Counted from the first letter of the stretch, positions 7,394-14,629 are shown. The stretch: 16,273 bases of DNA from Oscillospiraceae bacterium (GCA_900752435.1 CAADVD010000008.1:1-16273), one strand, 5' to 3'. Notes: generated by a model from the letters alone, not told the origin. Numbers and translations are program-made.

Positions 7394-7996
7394 TTACACA
7401 ATGCCGCATTTTCTCTTCACGCATGCTTCGACTTGGTCGAACGGCACCACGTCGGCCGGCGATTCCGTATGATTGCCAAGATGTTTTTCCATCCAAATCA
7501 TATCGTACCAACGATGAAATTTGTAGCCGCACTGATGAAATTCTCCAACCAACCGGTAACCAAAGCGCTGATGAAACAACACGCTATCTTTGGGAAGAAA
7601 CGCATCTTCTTGCGCAGAATACGCAATGCAGGCGTTCAAATTCAGAATATTCTGTGCGGCCAGCGCTTTCTCCAGCGCGTCATACAGCTTTTTTCCAATT
7701 CCCATTTTCTTTTTGTTCGGGTGCACATAAATAGACGTTTCTACCGCCCAATCGTAAGCCGCTCGTTCATGAAATGCGTTGGCGTAGGCATAACCCACCA
7801 TCTCGCCATCGATTTCCGCAACTAAATAAGGGTATCTCTTCTGTACCTGAAGAACGCGCGACTCAAATTCCACCAGAGACGGCACCTCATACTCAAACGT
7901 AATCGCCGTATTTTTCACATAAGGCGCATAAATTTCCAACAAGGCTTTGGCATCCTGCACAGTTGCTTGACGAATCCGCACGATTTTTGAATTCAT
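7394..7996 (-). CDS. GNAT acetyltransferase, phosphinothricin/methionine-sulfone type (Pat/MnaT-like)
   Basis: 200-residue single-domain N-acetyltransferase. It opens VRIRQATVQDAKALLEIYAPYV, has NTAITFEYEVPS (29-40), then ETSIYVHPNKKKMGIGKKLYDALE (86-109) containing motif A. It ends with FHQRFGYRLVGEFHQCGYKFHRWYDMIWMEKHL, the characteristic C-terminal pattern of the Pat/YncA group, which acetylates free amino groups such as phosphinothricin or methionine sulfone/sulfoximine. The actual substrate is unknown. The open frame reaches 8053, but ATG 7996 is preceded by AGAGGA at 8 nt and fits the family start. The last 25-30 residues run past the usual end. It stops 21 nt before the possible upstream start (7372) of the methyltransferase, so cotranscription is likely. 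Confidence 0.88.
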   Translation of the reverse strand: MNSKIVRIRQATVQDAKALLEIYAPYVKNTAITFEYEVPSLVEFESRVLQVQKRYPYLVAEIDGEMVGYAYANAFHERAAYDWAVETSIYVHPNKKKMGIGKKLYDALEKALAAQNILNLNACIAYSAQEDAFLPKDSVLFHQRFGYRLVGEFHQCGYKFHRWYDMIWMEKHLGNHTESPADVVPFDQVEACVKRKCGIV

Positions 7997-8095
7997 AAAG
8001 CCATTCCTCTTTTCATTTGAATTAAAACCTGCATTTTTTATCATTAGCCGCACAAGTCAACGAAAATAGAACAAAGATGATTTTGTGTTAAGGTT

Positions 8096-8124
8096 ATTTT
8101 ATCATAAATAGGGATAAGATGCAA
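8096..8124 (-). promoter_or_regulatory. Possible promoter of the Pat-like GNAT gene
   Basis: On the minus strand TTGCAT (8124-8119), a 17-nt spacer and TAAAAT (8101-8096) with TGA in front form an extended -10 promoter about 100 nt before ATG 7996. The -35 match is weak. This is the likely start of the minus-strand operon running through rsmI. Confidence 0.45.
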
Positions 8125-8171
8125 AGAAAATGAGAATTTCAGAAAGCCGCTGTTTCCGAAGCAGAAACGAT

Positions 8172-8181
8172 ATGCTATAAT
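8172..8181 (+). promoter_or_regulatory. Extended -10 promoter of the alpha/beta hydrolase gene
   Basis: A perfect TATAAT (8176-8181) is preceded by TGC, an extended -10, 41 nt before the ATG at 8223. No clear -35 box is present at 17 nt (TTTCCG), which extended -10 promoters can tolerate. It fires away from the minus-strand promoter at 8096-8124. Confidence 0.6.
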
Positions 8182-8222
8182 GGAACTGTCTATTAGGAAC
8201 ACATCAAAGGAGTTTAAAAGAG

Positions 8223-9227
8223 ATGAAGCGTTTTCAGAAAGCAATGATCTGGTGCTTGGGCATTCTTGTTGGATTCAGCATCTTGGCGTTTTTGGGGATT
8301 ACCATTGCCCATACTGTGGTATTCAGCCGGTGTGATTACGACCAGTATGACCATACACGGAATCTGCTTTATGAGGACGTTGCAGAGGAATACCCGCGCC
8401 AAGAAATACAAATACAATCCGGAGACAACCACCTGTCTGGCTTTATTTACGGCGCTCAAAACGACCTTGGCTTGATTGTCGTCAGCCCAGGACATACCGA
8501 TGCAACCGACATCAAATTGTATGAAATCCTATATTTTGTGGATCAGGGATGGCGCGTTCTCTGCTATGATTATACCGGCTGTTACACCAGCGAAGGCACG
8601 AGCATGGTCGGCTACACGCAATGCGTGCACGACCTTGACGCCGTGTTAAACTATGTTGAACACGAGGAAACGCTTTCCTCCATGCCCTTGATGCTGTTCG
8701 GGCACAGCCTTGGCGCGTACAATAGCTGTGCGGTGCTTCAATTTGGACATCCGGTAACGGCAGTAGTCGCGGCTTCTGGTTTTGATACGCCGAAGGAACA
8801 ATGGAACTATTCCATCAAACGGTTTACCGGCGGCTTGAGCGTCCTTTTAAGTCCTTATACCAATTTGTTTATCCAGCTTCAATATGGAAAAGAAGCTGAG
8901 CTTTCCGCAGTTGACGGCATCAATGCCGTTGATATTCCGGTGTTGGTCATCAGCGGAACTGTGGATGAATTTTATGGCGGCGAAAGTCCCATCTATCGAA
9001 AGCAAAATTCCATCACCAACCCAAACTGCACATTCCGACTCATGAATCAAGAGGGGCATACAGGGCATTACGATTACTTTTTGACGGACGAGGCGCTTCA
9101 ATACCAAAATGAGGTGGACGATCCCTCCTTTGAAGGTGCAATTGATAAAAAGCTTTATAGGGAGCACGACAAGGAGTTTATGGATTCGATTCATCGATTT
9201 TTTGTTTCTGCCATACCAAATCGCTGA
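8223..9227 (+). CDS. Membrane-anchored alpha/beta hydrolase
   Basis: 334-residue serine hydrolase. An N-terminal hydrophobic segment (about 8-34) after KRFQK acts as a signal anchor, so the catalytic part is probably outside the membrane. The alpha/beta hydrolase fold starts near residue 61. Nucleophile elbow FGHSLGAY (159-166) gives Ser162, Asp248 in SGTVDEF is the acid and His279 in EGHTGHYD the base. VSPGHTDA (87-94) could supply the oxyanion hole. The substrate is unknown; similar proteins are annotated as alpha/beta fold hydrolases or lysophospholipase-like. GGAG at 8209-8212 lies 10 nt before the ATG. The gene stands alone, flanked by divergent minus-strand genes and by the separate promoter of the thi operon. 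Its base composition looks more AT-rich than the thi genes after it. Confidence 0.88.
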   Translation: MKRFQKAMIWCLGILVGFSILAFLGITIAHTVVFSRCDYDQYDHTRNLLYEDVAEEYPRQEIQIQSGDNHLSGFIYGAQNDLGLIVVSPGHTDATDIKLYEILYFVDQGWRVLCYDYTGCYTSEGTSMVGYTQCVHDLDAVLNYVEHEETLSSMPLMLFGHSLGAYNSCAVLQFGHPVTAVVAASGFDTPKEQWNYSIKRFTGGLSVLLSPYTNLFIQLQYGKEAELSAVDGINAVDIPVLVISGTVDEFYGGESPIYRKQNSITNPNCTFRLMNQEGHTGHYDYFLTDEALQYQNEVDDPSFEGAIDKKLYREHDKEFMDSIHRFFVSAIPNR

Positions 9228-9262
9228 TCGCACGACAAAGCCATCGTATTTTCCTGATATTT

Positions 9263-9272
9263 GTGCTATGAT
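9263..9272 (+). promoter_or_regulatory. Extended -10 promoter for the YaiI-thi operon
   Basis: TATGAT (9267-9272) preceded by TGC forms an extended -10, 39 nt before ATG 9312, with no good -35 box. The 84-nt interval after the hydrolase gene contains neither a TPP riboswitch signature (CTGAGA, then ACCTGATCTGG) nor room for the roughly 100-nt element. Confidence 0.5.
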
Positions 9273-9311
9273 AGAGAAACAACCTTACTTTGTATTTCGC
9301 GGAGGTGCACG

Positions 9312-9764
9312 ATGAAACTGCTCATTGATGCGGACGGCTGTCCGGTGGTGGACAACGCTGTCCGTCTGGCCAAACGCTATGGCGTGGAGGTGCTGATTCT
9401 CTGTGACACCGCCCATGTATTTGAAAAGGACGGCGCTCAGACCATCACCGTTTCCAAGGGCGCGGACAGCGTGGATTACGCGCTGGTCAACCGCGTATCA
9501 CCGGGCGATTTGGTGGTGACGCAGGATTACGGTCTGGCGGCCATGTGTTTGGCCAAGCGAGCCATTCCCTTAAACCAAAACGGCCTTGTTTACACCAACG
9601 ACAACATCGACGCACTGCTGTTGTTCCGCCACACGGCACGCGAAATCCGCAATGCTGGCGGCCGTCTCAAGGGCAGCGCCAAGCGCAACCGAAAAGAACA
9701 AGACGCCGCCTTTGAAGCGGCGCTGGAACAACTCATCAGACAGGAGAAGCAAACCACACCATGA
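9312..9764 (+). CDS. YaiI/YqxD family (DUF188) protein
   Basis: 150-residue conserved bacterial protein of unknown function. The family signatures are DADGCPV (6-12), KGADSVDYALVN (49-60), VVTQDYGLAA (68-77), GLVYTNDNID (91-100) and a basic Gly-rich stretch GGRLKGSAKRNR (116-127). The acidic residues D6, D8, D55 and D72 are arranged as in PIN-like nucleases, so a nuclease-like fold is plausible, but activity is not established. GGAGG at 9301-9305 is 6 nt before ATG 9312; an in-frame ATG at 9261 would begin upstream in the promoter and is not used. Its stop overlaps the thiM start by 4 nt (ATGA), so it is translationally coupled to a thiamine gene. Family knowledge offers no link to thiamine. 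Confidence 0.92.
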   Translation: MKLLIDADGCPVVDNAVRLAKRYGVEVLILCDTAHVFEKDGAQTITVSKGADSVDYALVNRVSPGDLVVTQDYGLAAMCLAKRAIPLNQNGLVYTNDNIDALLLFRHTAREIRNAGGRLKGSAKRNRKEQDAAFEAALEQLIRQEKQTTP

Positions 9765-10591
9765 AACCCTTTTACGATATTTTACAGCGCGTACAACAAG
9801 AAGCACCGCTGGTGCACTGCATCACCAATACCGTAACCATCAACGACTGCGCCAACGCGGCGCTGGCCTGCGGCGGCCGTCCCATCATGGCGGACGACCC
9901 CAGCGAAGCCGCCGAGGTCACGGCGCTGGCCAAAGCGCTGGTGCTCAACACCGGCACGCTTCACCAGCACACCATTCCGGCCATGTTTGCGTCCGGCCAA
10001 GCGGCCAATGAACGCGGCATTCCCGTAATCCTTGACCCCGTGGGTGCAGGCGTCTCGCGTTTTCGTACCGAACACATTCTGCGTTTGCTGGAACAAATCC
10101 AATTTTCCGTGATTCGCGGCAACCGTTCGGAGCTGAACGCCATCGCGCATGGATGCGCCAACCGAAACGGTGTGGATGCAGGCGCTGAACCGATGAACGG
10201 CGAACAGCTTGAAGAAACACTCGCCTTTGCCGGGCGGCTCAGCCGCTCCACGGGTGCGGTCATCGCCGTGACTGGCGCTACGGACATCGTAACCGACGGG
10301 CAGACGGCTTACCGCATCCGCAACGGCCATCCGCAAATGGCGCGCATCACCGGCACGGGCTGTATGCTCTCCACCGTCACCGGCGTTTACTGTGCGGCCA
10401 ATCCCGACTGCCTGCTGGAAGCCACGGCGGCGGCGGTGTCCGTCTTTGGGCTTTGCGGCGAACGCGGCGCCGAGCTGGCGGCACAGGCTGGAAACGGTAT
10501 CGGCACAGGCAGTCTGAAGCGGTATCTGTTTGACTGTCTCAGCACCGGCACACCGGAAACCTTACTGGGAGGAATGAAAATTGAAATTTGA
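9761..10591 (+). CDS. thiM: Hydroxyethylthiazole kinase ThiM
   Basis: Phosphorylates 4-methyl-5-(2-hydroxyethyl)thiazole with ATP, the salvage entry for the thiazole half of thiamine; cytoplasmic. At 276 residues it matches the family. Motifs: PLVHCITNTVTINDCAN (16-32), the Gly/Met-rich MADDPSEAAE region (43-52), VILDPVGAG (89-97), RGNRSE (119-124) and the anion-hole and catalytic stretch ITGTGCMLS (196-204) with Cys201 at the active site. It begins within the last codons of the YaiI gene (ATGA overlap) and overlaps the following thiE by 11 nt. That packing, and the absence of thiC or thiG in the window, fit a salvage operon rather than full synthesis. Confidence 0.97.
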   Translation: MKPFYDILQRVQQEAPLVHCITNTVTINDCANAALACGGRPIMADDPSEAAEVTALAKALVLNTGTLHQHTIPAMFASGQAANERGIPVILDPVGAGVSRFRTEHILRLLEQIQFSVIRGNRSELNAIAHGCANRNGVDAGAEPMNGEQLEETLAFAGRLSRSTGAVIAVTGATDIVTDGQTAYRIRNGHPQMARITGTGCMLSTVTGVYCAANPDCLLEATAAAVSVFGLCGERGAELAAQAGNGIGTGSLKRYLFDCLSTGTPETLLGGMKIEI

Positions 10592-11222
10592 TCGAAATTG
10601 TCTGCGGCTGTATGTGGTGACCGACCGCACATGGCTGCACGGCCGCTCTTTTTTGGAGCAGATTGAAACCGTTCTGCAATCCGGCGCAACGCTGCTGCAG
10701 TTACGCGAAAAGGACTTACCGGAGGACGAATTTTTGGAAGAAGCCAAAGCGGTCAAGCACTTGACTGACCGTTACGGCGTTCCGCTCATCATCAACGACA
10801 ATGTGCAGGTAGCGCTTGCCTGCAACGCGGCCGGTGTGCATGTGGGACAGCAGGATATGGAAGCGCAGGACGTCCACGCCCTGTTGGGAGAAAATAAAAT
10901 CATCGGTGTCACGGCCAAAACGGTCGAACAAGCGCAAAAAGCCGAACAAGCTGGCGCGGATTATCTCGGTTCGGGTGCCGTATTCGGCACTTTGACTAAG
11001 CCCGATGCGCTTCCCATGACCATGGAGCGGTTACGGGACATCACACAGAGCGTTTCCATTCCCGTTGTGGCCATCGGCGGCATTGAGGAGCACAATCTCA
11101 TGAAACTGAAAGGAAGCGGCGTTGCCGGTGCGGCGGTCGTATCGGCCGTTTTTGCCGCTGAGGATGTGGGCGCGGCCACCAAAACTCTGCGCGCGCTGGC
11201 CGACGAAATGGTGAACGCATGA
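10581..11222 (+). CDS. thiE: Thiamine-phosphate synthase ThiE (TTG start)
   Basis: Joins hydroxymethylpyrimidine diphosphate and thiazole phosphate to give thiamine phosphate. The 213-residue TIM-barrel has LYVVTDR (10-16), LLQLREKD (38-45), LIINDN (69-74), AAGVHVGQQD (83-92), DYLGSGAVFGTLTK (127-140) and VVAIGGIEE (162-170). The start is TTG at 10581, with GGAGG at 10568-10572 spaced 8 nt, inside the end of thiM. No ATG exists early enough to keep the LYVVTDR strand, so TTG is well supported. It overlaps the following HAD gene by 4 nt (ATGA). Residues expected to bind pyrophosphate and Mg are present, and nothing looks damaged. Confidence 0.96.
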   Translation: MKFDRNCLRLYVVTDRTWLHGRSFLEQIETVLQSGATLLQLREKDLPEDEFLEEAKAVKHLTDRYGVPLIINDNVQVALACNAAGVHVGQQDMEAQDVHALLGENKIIGVTAKTVEQAQKAEQAGADYLGSGAVFGTLTKPDALPMTMERLRDITQSVSIPVVAIGGIEEHNLMKLKGSGVAGAAVVSAVFAAEDVGAATKTLRALADEMVNA

Positions 11223-11878
11223 TAAAGGGAATTATTTTCGATTTGGACGGCACGCTGATTGACTCCATGCCGTTGTGGAATTCGCTGTGCGTGCGGTTTT
11301 TGAACGCACAGGGCATACATGCGCCGGAAGGCTTGAACGACTTGGTCAAGGCCATGAGTCCGGCGCAGTCCTCCGCTTATTTGCAGGCGCAGTTTCTGCC
11401 CGACTGGACAGCGGAGCAGATACAGCGGGGAATTGACCAAATGATTGAGGAGCATTATGTGCATGACACGCTCTGTAAACCCTATGTGCCCGAACTGCTT
11501 GACGCGGCACAAGCGCACGGATTGAAGCTCTGCGTCGCCACCGCTACCGACCATGCGCTGTCGGAGGGCGTACTGAAAAAGCTGGGACTGCTGGAACGCT
11601 TTGCGTTTGTCCTCACCTGCCGGGACGTGCAGGCTGGCAAGGATAGTCCGCGTATTTACGACTGCGCCGCGGAAAAACTAGGACTGCGCCCCGATGAAGT
11701 CGTCATTTTTGAAGACGCGCTCCACTGCATCCAAACCGCCAAGCGCGCCGGTTACACCGTGGTCGGCGTCTACGACGAAGCACTGGAACGGGACGGCGAA
11801 CTAGAGGAAGCCCAGTCGCTCTGCGACCGCTACATTTACGACTACCGCGAATTGTTAGAAGAAAGGAACACACCATGA
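11219..11878 (+). CDS. HAD-superfamily phosphatase in the thiamine operon
   Basis: 219-residue HAD hydrolase of the beta-phosphoglucomutase-like subfamily. Motif I is FDLDGT (7-12) with D8 nucleophile and D10 acid, motif II is in VATATD (106-111), motif III Lys is K141 in AGKDSP, and motif IV is IFEDALHC (163-170) with E165/D166. A helical cap lies at about 16-85. It overlaps thiE and thiD by 4 nt on each side, so it is made in step with them. Known HAD enzymes of some bacteria and plants dephosphorylate thiamine monophosphate, a step needed when a cell makes thiamine diphosphate through a pyrophosphokinase instead of ThiL. Position makes thiamine phosphate the best guess; other phosphomonoesters cannot be excluded from sequence. 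Confidence 0.9.
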   Translation: MIKGIIFDLDGTLIDSMPLWNSLCVRFLNAQGIHAPEGLNDLVKAMSPAQSSAYLQAQFLPDWTAEQIQRGIDQMIEEHYVHDTLCKPYVPELLDAAQAHGLKLCVATATDHALSEGVLKKLGLLERFAFVLTCRDVQAGKDSPRIYDCAAEKLGLRPDEVVIFEDALHCIQTAKRAGYTVVGVYDEALERDGELEEAQSLCDRYIYDYRELLEERNTP

Positions 11879-12672
11879 AAAAAGTATTGACCATTGCCGG
11901 CTCGGACTGCAGCGGCGGCGCCGGCATTCAAGCGGACATCAAAACCATCACCGCCCATAAAATGTACGCCATGAGTGCAATTACCGCCCTGACCGCCCAA
12001 AACACCACCGGTGTTTACGACGTGCAGGAAGCCACACCGGACTTTGTTGCCCAACAGCTCGACTGCATTTTCGACGACATTGTCCCCGATGCCGTCAAAG
12101 TCGGGATGGTATCCAACGCGGACATCATCGCCGTGATTGCCCAAAAACTGCGCGAATACCACGCGCCAAACATTGTGGTTGACCCCGTTATGGTTTCCAC
12201 CAGCGGCAGTAAACTGCTCTCCGACAATGCCATGACCGCTTTGCGTGAACTGCTTCTGCCACTGGCGCTTGTCATCACGCCCAACATTCCCGAAGCCGAA
12301 GTACTCGCTGGCTTCCCCATTGCCGCACCGGACGACATGCGCCGCGCCGCTGAGGTGATTCAGCAAACCATTTCCGGCGCGGTTCTCATCAAAGGCGGCC
12401 ACCTCGCCGCCACCGCCGACGATTTGCTCGACGTACAGGGCGACTGCCGCTGGTACACCGCGCCGCGCGTACAAAATCCCAACACCCACGGCACCGGCTG
12501 TACCCTCTCCTCCGCCATCGCCTGCAATCTTGCTGACGGCCGCCCTCTGCCGGAAGCCATTGAACGCGCCAAAGCCTACATCACCGGCGCGCTGGAGGAT
12601 GGGCTTGACCTCGGCCATGGAAGCGGACCGCTCAACCACCATTACAACCTGACCTTCGCGGACCGCACTTAA
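11875..12672 (+). CDS. thiD: Hydroxymethylpyrimidine/phosphomethylpyrimidine kinase ThiD
   Basis: Phosphorylates 4-amino-5-hydroxymethyl-2-methylpyrimidine twice to the diphosphate used by ThiE; cytoplasmic. At 265 residues it has the family length. The ribokinase-fold signatures are LTIAGSDCSGGAGIQADIKT (5-24), the KVGMVS stretch (75-80), VVDPVMVSTSGS (101-112), TPNIPEAEVL (135-144), LIKGGH (171-176) and the catalytic HGTGCTLSSA (205-214). It starts inside the HAD gene's stop (ATGA), with GAAAGGA upstream, and ends the operon. The 121 nt that follow contain only an imperfect hairpin without a U-run and then the next promoter. Confidence 0.97.
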   Translation: MKKVLTIAGSDCSGGAGIQADIKTITAHKMYAMSAITALTAQNTTGVYDVQEATPDFVAQQLDCIFDDIVPDAVKVGMVSNADIIAVIAQKLREYHAPNIVVDPVMVSTSGSKLLSDNAMTALRELLLPLALVITPNIPEAEVLAGFPIAAPDDMRRAAEVIQQTISGAVLIKGGHLAATADDLLDVQGDCRWYTAPRVQNPNTHGTGCTLSSAIACNLADGRPLPEAIERAKAYITGALEDGLDLGHGSGPLNHHYNLTFADRT

Positions 12673-12734
12673 GGCAGCACCGCAGGAAAAATCGCGGGAT
12701 TGCCTTGAAAAAATCCCCAGCCGCCTCCCTCTTC

Positions 12735-12763
12735 TTGTTTCCTGCAAAATCTTGTGCTATACT
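12735..12763 (+). promoter_or_regulatory. Promoter of the BceRS-like operon
   Basis: TTGTTT (12735-12740), a 17-nt spacer and TATACT (12758-12763) with TGC immediately before it form an extended -10 promoter, 30 nt before ATG 12794. No copy of the TTACA-N4-TGTAA operator is seen near it, so the regulator gene itself may not be autoregulated through that site. Confidence 0.55.
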
Positions 12764-12793
12764 GAAAATAAACCGGTGCAAAGGGGGATTTTT

Positions 12794-13474
12794 ATGAAAA
12801 TCATCATCGTGGAGGACAACGAAACCCTGCGGCAGGAGCTGTGTCTCTTTCTGTCCAAATACGGGTATGAAACCGTTGCCCTGTCCCGCTTTGACAACGT
12901 TGTGCAGGATATTCTGCACGAATCGCCCCATCTTGTCCTGCTCGACATCAACCTGCCCGTATTTGACGGCTACTACATCTGCCGCGAACTGCGCCGGCAG
13001 ACCAATCTCCCCATTATCATCGTCACCACCCGCGACAGCGACGTGGACGAGCTGATGAGCTTAAACCTCGGCGCGGACGATTTCATCACCAAGCCCTACA
13101 ACACACAAATTCTGCTCGCGCATATCGCTTCCGTGCTCAACCGCACCTATCACAACGATACCGCGCAGGTTCTGCACTGTCAGAACCTCTCGCTGGACTT
13201 GTCGAAGTCGCTCGCACTCTGCGGCAAGCAATCGGCTCCGCTCACCAAAAATGAACTGCGCATCCTGCACACACTGATGCAGAATCCGGACGTCATTGTC
13301 TCGCGCGACGACTTAATGGAAGCGCTGTGGCAGTCCAATGAATTCATCGACGACAACACGCTGACCGTTAACATCAACCGCCTGCGCAAAAAGCTCGAAG
13401 AAATCGGCGCACACCATCTCATCCAAACCAAACGCGGCCAAGGCTATTACATAGAAAGCGGAGAAACAATATGA
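12794..13474 (+). CDS. BceR-like OmpR-family response regulator
   Basis: 226-residue DNA-binding regulator. Its receiver domain has E7/D8, phospho-acceptor D51 in LLDINLPVFDG, the TTRDS stretch and K102 in FITKPYN. The winged helix has APLTKNELRILHTL, DDNTLTVNINRLRKKLEEIG and TKRGQGYYI; the NTLTVNINRLRKKL pattern is typical of BceR/VraR-type regulators of antimicrobial-peptide detoxification. GGGGG at 12783-12787 is 6 nt before ATG 12794. The open frame extends to 12752, but that part lies over the promoter. It overlaps its kinase gene by 4 nt (ATGA). Likely target: the TTACA-N4-TGTAA site at 15602-15615 before the ABC transporter. The inducing compound cannot be read from sequence. Confidence 0.93.
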   Translation: MKIIIVEDNETLRQELCLFLSKYGYETVALSRFDNVVQDILHESPHLVLLDINLPVFDGYYICRELRRQTNLPIIIVTTRDSDVDELMSLNLGADDFITKPYNTQILLAHIASVLNRTYHNDTAQVLHCQNLSLDLSKSLALCGKQSAPLTKNELRILHTLMQNPDVIVSRDDLMEALWQSNEFIDDNTLTVNINRLRKKLEEIGAHHLIQTKRGQGYYIESGETI

Positions 13475-14484
13475 ACTGGAAACAATATCTGAAGGAAAAA
13501 GCGCCCTACTTACTATTTCTCTGCTTTGCCGTCGGCTTTGCCAGTATGCTGTTGTCGGTTCTGCATGTCAGCACATCGGGCGGATTGTTCCTCTGCTTTT
13601 TGTTTGTACTGGCACTGCTGATTCCGCTGGGATGGGAATTCTTCCAAAAGCGCCGCTTCTATGAAGAAACGCGAAAGAAGCTGGAACAGCTCGACAAAAA
13701 ATTCCTGCTTTCTGAGCTGGTGGACGTGCCGGACTTCTGGGAGGGCGAATTCTTATGCGAAGCTCTCCGTCAAAGCAACAAAGCGATGAACGATGAAATT
13801 GCGCGTTACCAACGGGCTTCCAAAGAATACCGTGAATACATCGAGCTGTGGATTCATGAAGTCAAAACCCCCATCGCCTCCTCCCGCCTCATCATGGAAA
13901 ACCACAAATCGGAAACCACCAAAAACCTGTCTATTGAGCTGGACACCATCGATTACTATGTGGAACAGGCGCTGTACTACTCCCGAAGCGACAGCGCGGA
14001 AAAGGACTACATCGTCAAAGAAACCTCGCTCAAGGAATTGGTTAACAGCGTCGTGCGCAAAAATGCCAAAGCCTTTATCCGTGAAAAGGTTCAGGTATAT
14101 ACAGAAAGTTTAGATATAACTGTTTATACAGATAGTAAATGGTTGGAATTCATCGTGAACCAATTGGTGGTCAACGCCATCAAATACCGCCGCGATCCGG
14201 CGCAAATCACCATTTCCGCCCAGGAACGCGAACAGAGTGTGGCGCTGTACATCGCCGACAACGGCATCGGCATTCCGGCCAAGGATTTGCCGCGCGTGAT
14301 GGAAAAAGGCTTTACCGGCGATACGGGACGCGGCTATGCCAAATCCACCGGCATGGGGCTGTACCTGTGCAAAACGCTGTGCGACAAGCTGGGGCTTTCC
14401 TTTGCGCTGTCGTCCGTGGAAAAGATCGGCACAACCGCCGAAATCGTATTTCCCAAAGGCAAATTTTCCGATTTAAACGAATAA
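13471..14484 (+). CDS. BceS-like intramembrane-sensing histidine kinase
   Basis: 337-residue kinase with two close membrane helices (about 12-31 and 37-56) and only a few residues between them outside the cell. This is the intramembrane-sensing layout of BceS, which senses through the flux of its partner ABC transporter. The phospho-accepting His129 is in ELWIHEVKTPI. The ATPase domain has the N-box NQLVVNAIKY (230-239), G1 ADNGIGIP (262-269) and G2 STGMGLYLCK (292-301). It starts in the regulator's stop codon (ATGA). A stretch at about 14090-14145 is clearly more AT-rich than the rest, with codons such as GTATAT and TTAGATATA, but the frame and domain continue intact. A terminator follows at 14489. 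Confidence 0.94.
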   Translation: MNWKQYLKEKAPYLLFLCFAVGFASMLLSVLHVSTSGGLFLCFLFVLALLIPLGWEFFQKRRFYEETRKKLEQLDKKFLLSELVDVPDFWEGEFLCEALRQSNKAMNDEIARYQRASKEYREYIELWIHEVKTPIASSRLIMENHKSETTKNLSIELDTIDYYVEQALYYSRSDSAEKDYIVKETSLKELVNSVVRKNAKAFIREKVQVYTESLDITVYTDSKWLEFIVNQLVVNAIKYRRDPAQITISAQEREQSVALYIADNGIGIPAKDLPRVMEKGFTGDTGRGYAKSTGMGLYLCKTLCDKLGLSFALSSVEKIGTTAEIVFPKGKFSDLNE

Positions 14485-14488
14485 CTCG

Positions 14489-14520
14489 CGGATGGGCTGA
14501 GAAGTCCATCCGTTTCCTTT
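14489..14520 (+). terminator. Rho-independent terminator after the BceRS-like genes
   Basis: CGGATGGGC (14489-14497) pairs with GTCCATCCG (14504-14512) over 9 bp including one G-T pair, around a 6-nt loop, followed by TTTCCTTT. The T-run is interrupted, so termination may be partial, but it separates the kinase gene from the sigma factor gene. Confidence 0.65.
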
Positions 14521-14541
14521 CACAAACTTTTCACAAGTTTT

Positions 14542-14580
14542 TTTGGCCGCCCGTGGGATATTTGGCCGCTTTCGAGGATA
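14542..14580. repeat. Two tandem ~20-bp repeats upstream of the sigma factor gene
   Basis: TTTGGCCGC-CCGTGGGATA (14542-14560) is followed directly by TTTGGCCGC-TTTCGAGGATA (14561-14580). Both share TTTGGCCGC at the start and a GGATA end and are 19 and 20 nt long. The copies lie about 50-88 nt before the ATG at 14630, in the promoter region, and could be direct-repeat binding sites on about two helical turns. Confidence 0.6.
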
Positions 14581-14587
14581 TTGTAGG

Positions 14588-14601
14588 TGAAAAGCTTTTC
14601 A
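14588..14601. promoter_or_regulatory. 14-bp perfect palindrome upstream of the sigma factor gene
   Basis: TGAAAAGCTTTTCA is a perfect palindrome, 28 nt before ATG 14630. It would lie near the transcription start or 5' leader and could be an operator. No regulator is known to me for it. Confidence 0.4.
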
Positions 14602-14629
14602 AGACCACCCAATAGGAAGTGACACCCGA

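Noticed and set aside
12673..12720. Terminator after thiD
   Set aside because: GGCA...CCGC and GCGG...TGCC can pair, but the stem has a 3x3 internal loop and is followed by GAAAAAATCCCC, not a T-run. It is too weak to call.
11842..12747. 301-codon minus-strand open frame
   Set aside because: It covers thiD in antisense. The Gly- and Val-rich product has no domain, while thiD is complete and in an operon.
14521..14560. ECF-type autoregulated promoter (AAAC at 14524-14527)
   Set aside because: ACAAACTTTT resembles an ECF -35 element, but no CGT-type -10 lies 16-17 nt downstream; the nearest CGTG is about 24 nt away.
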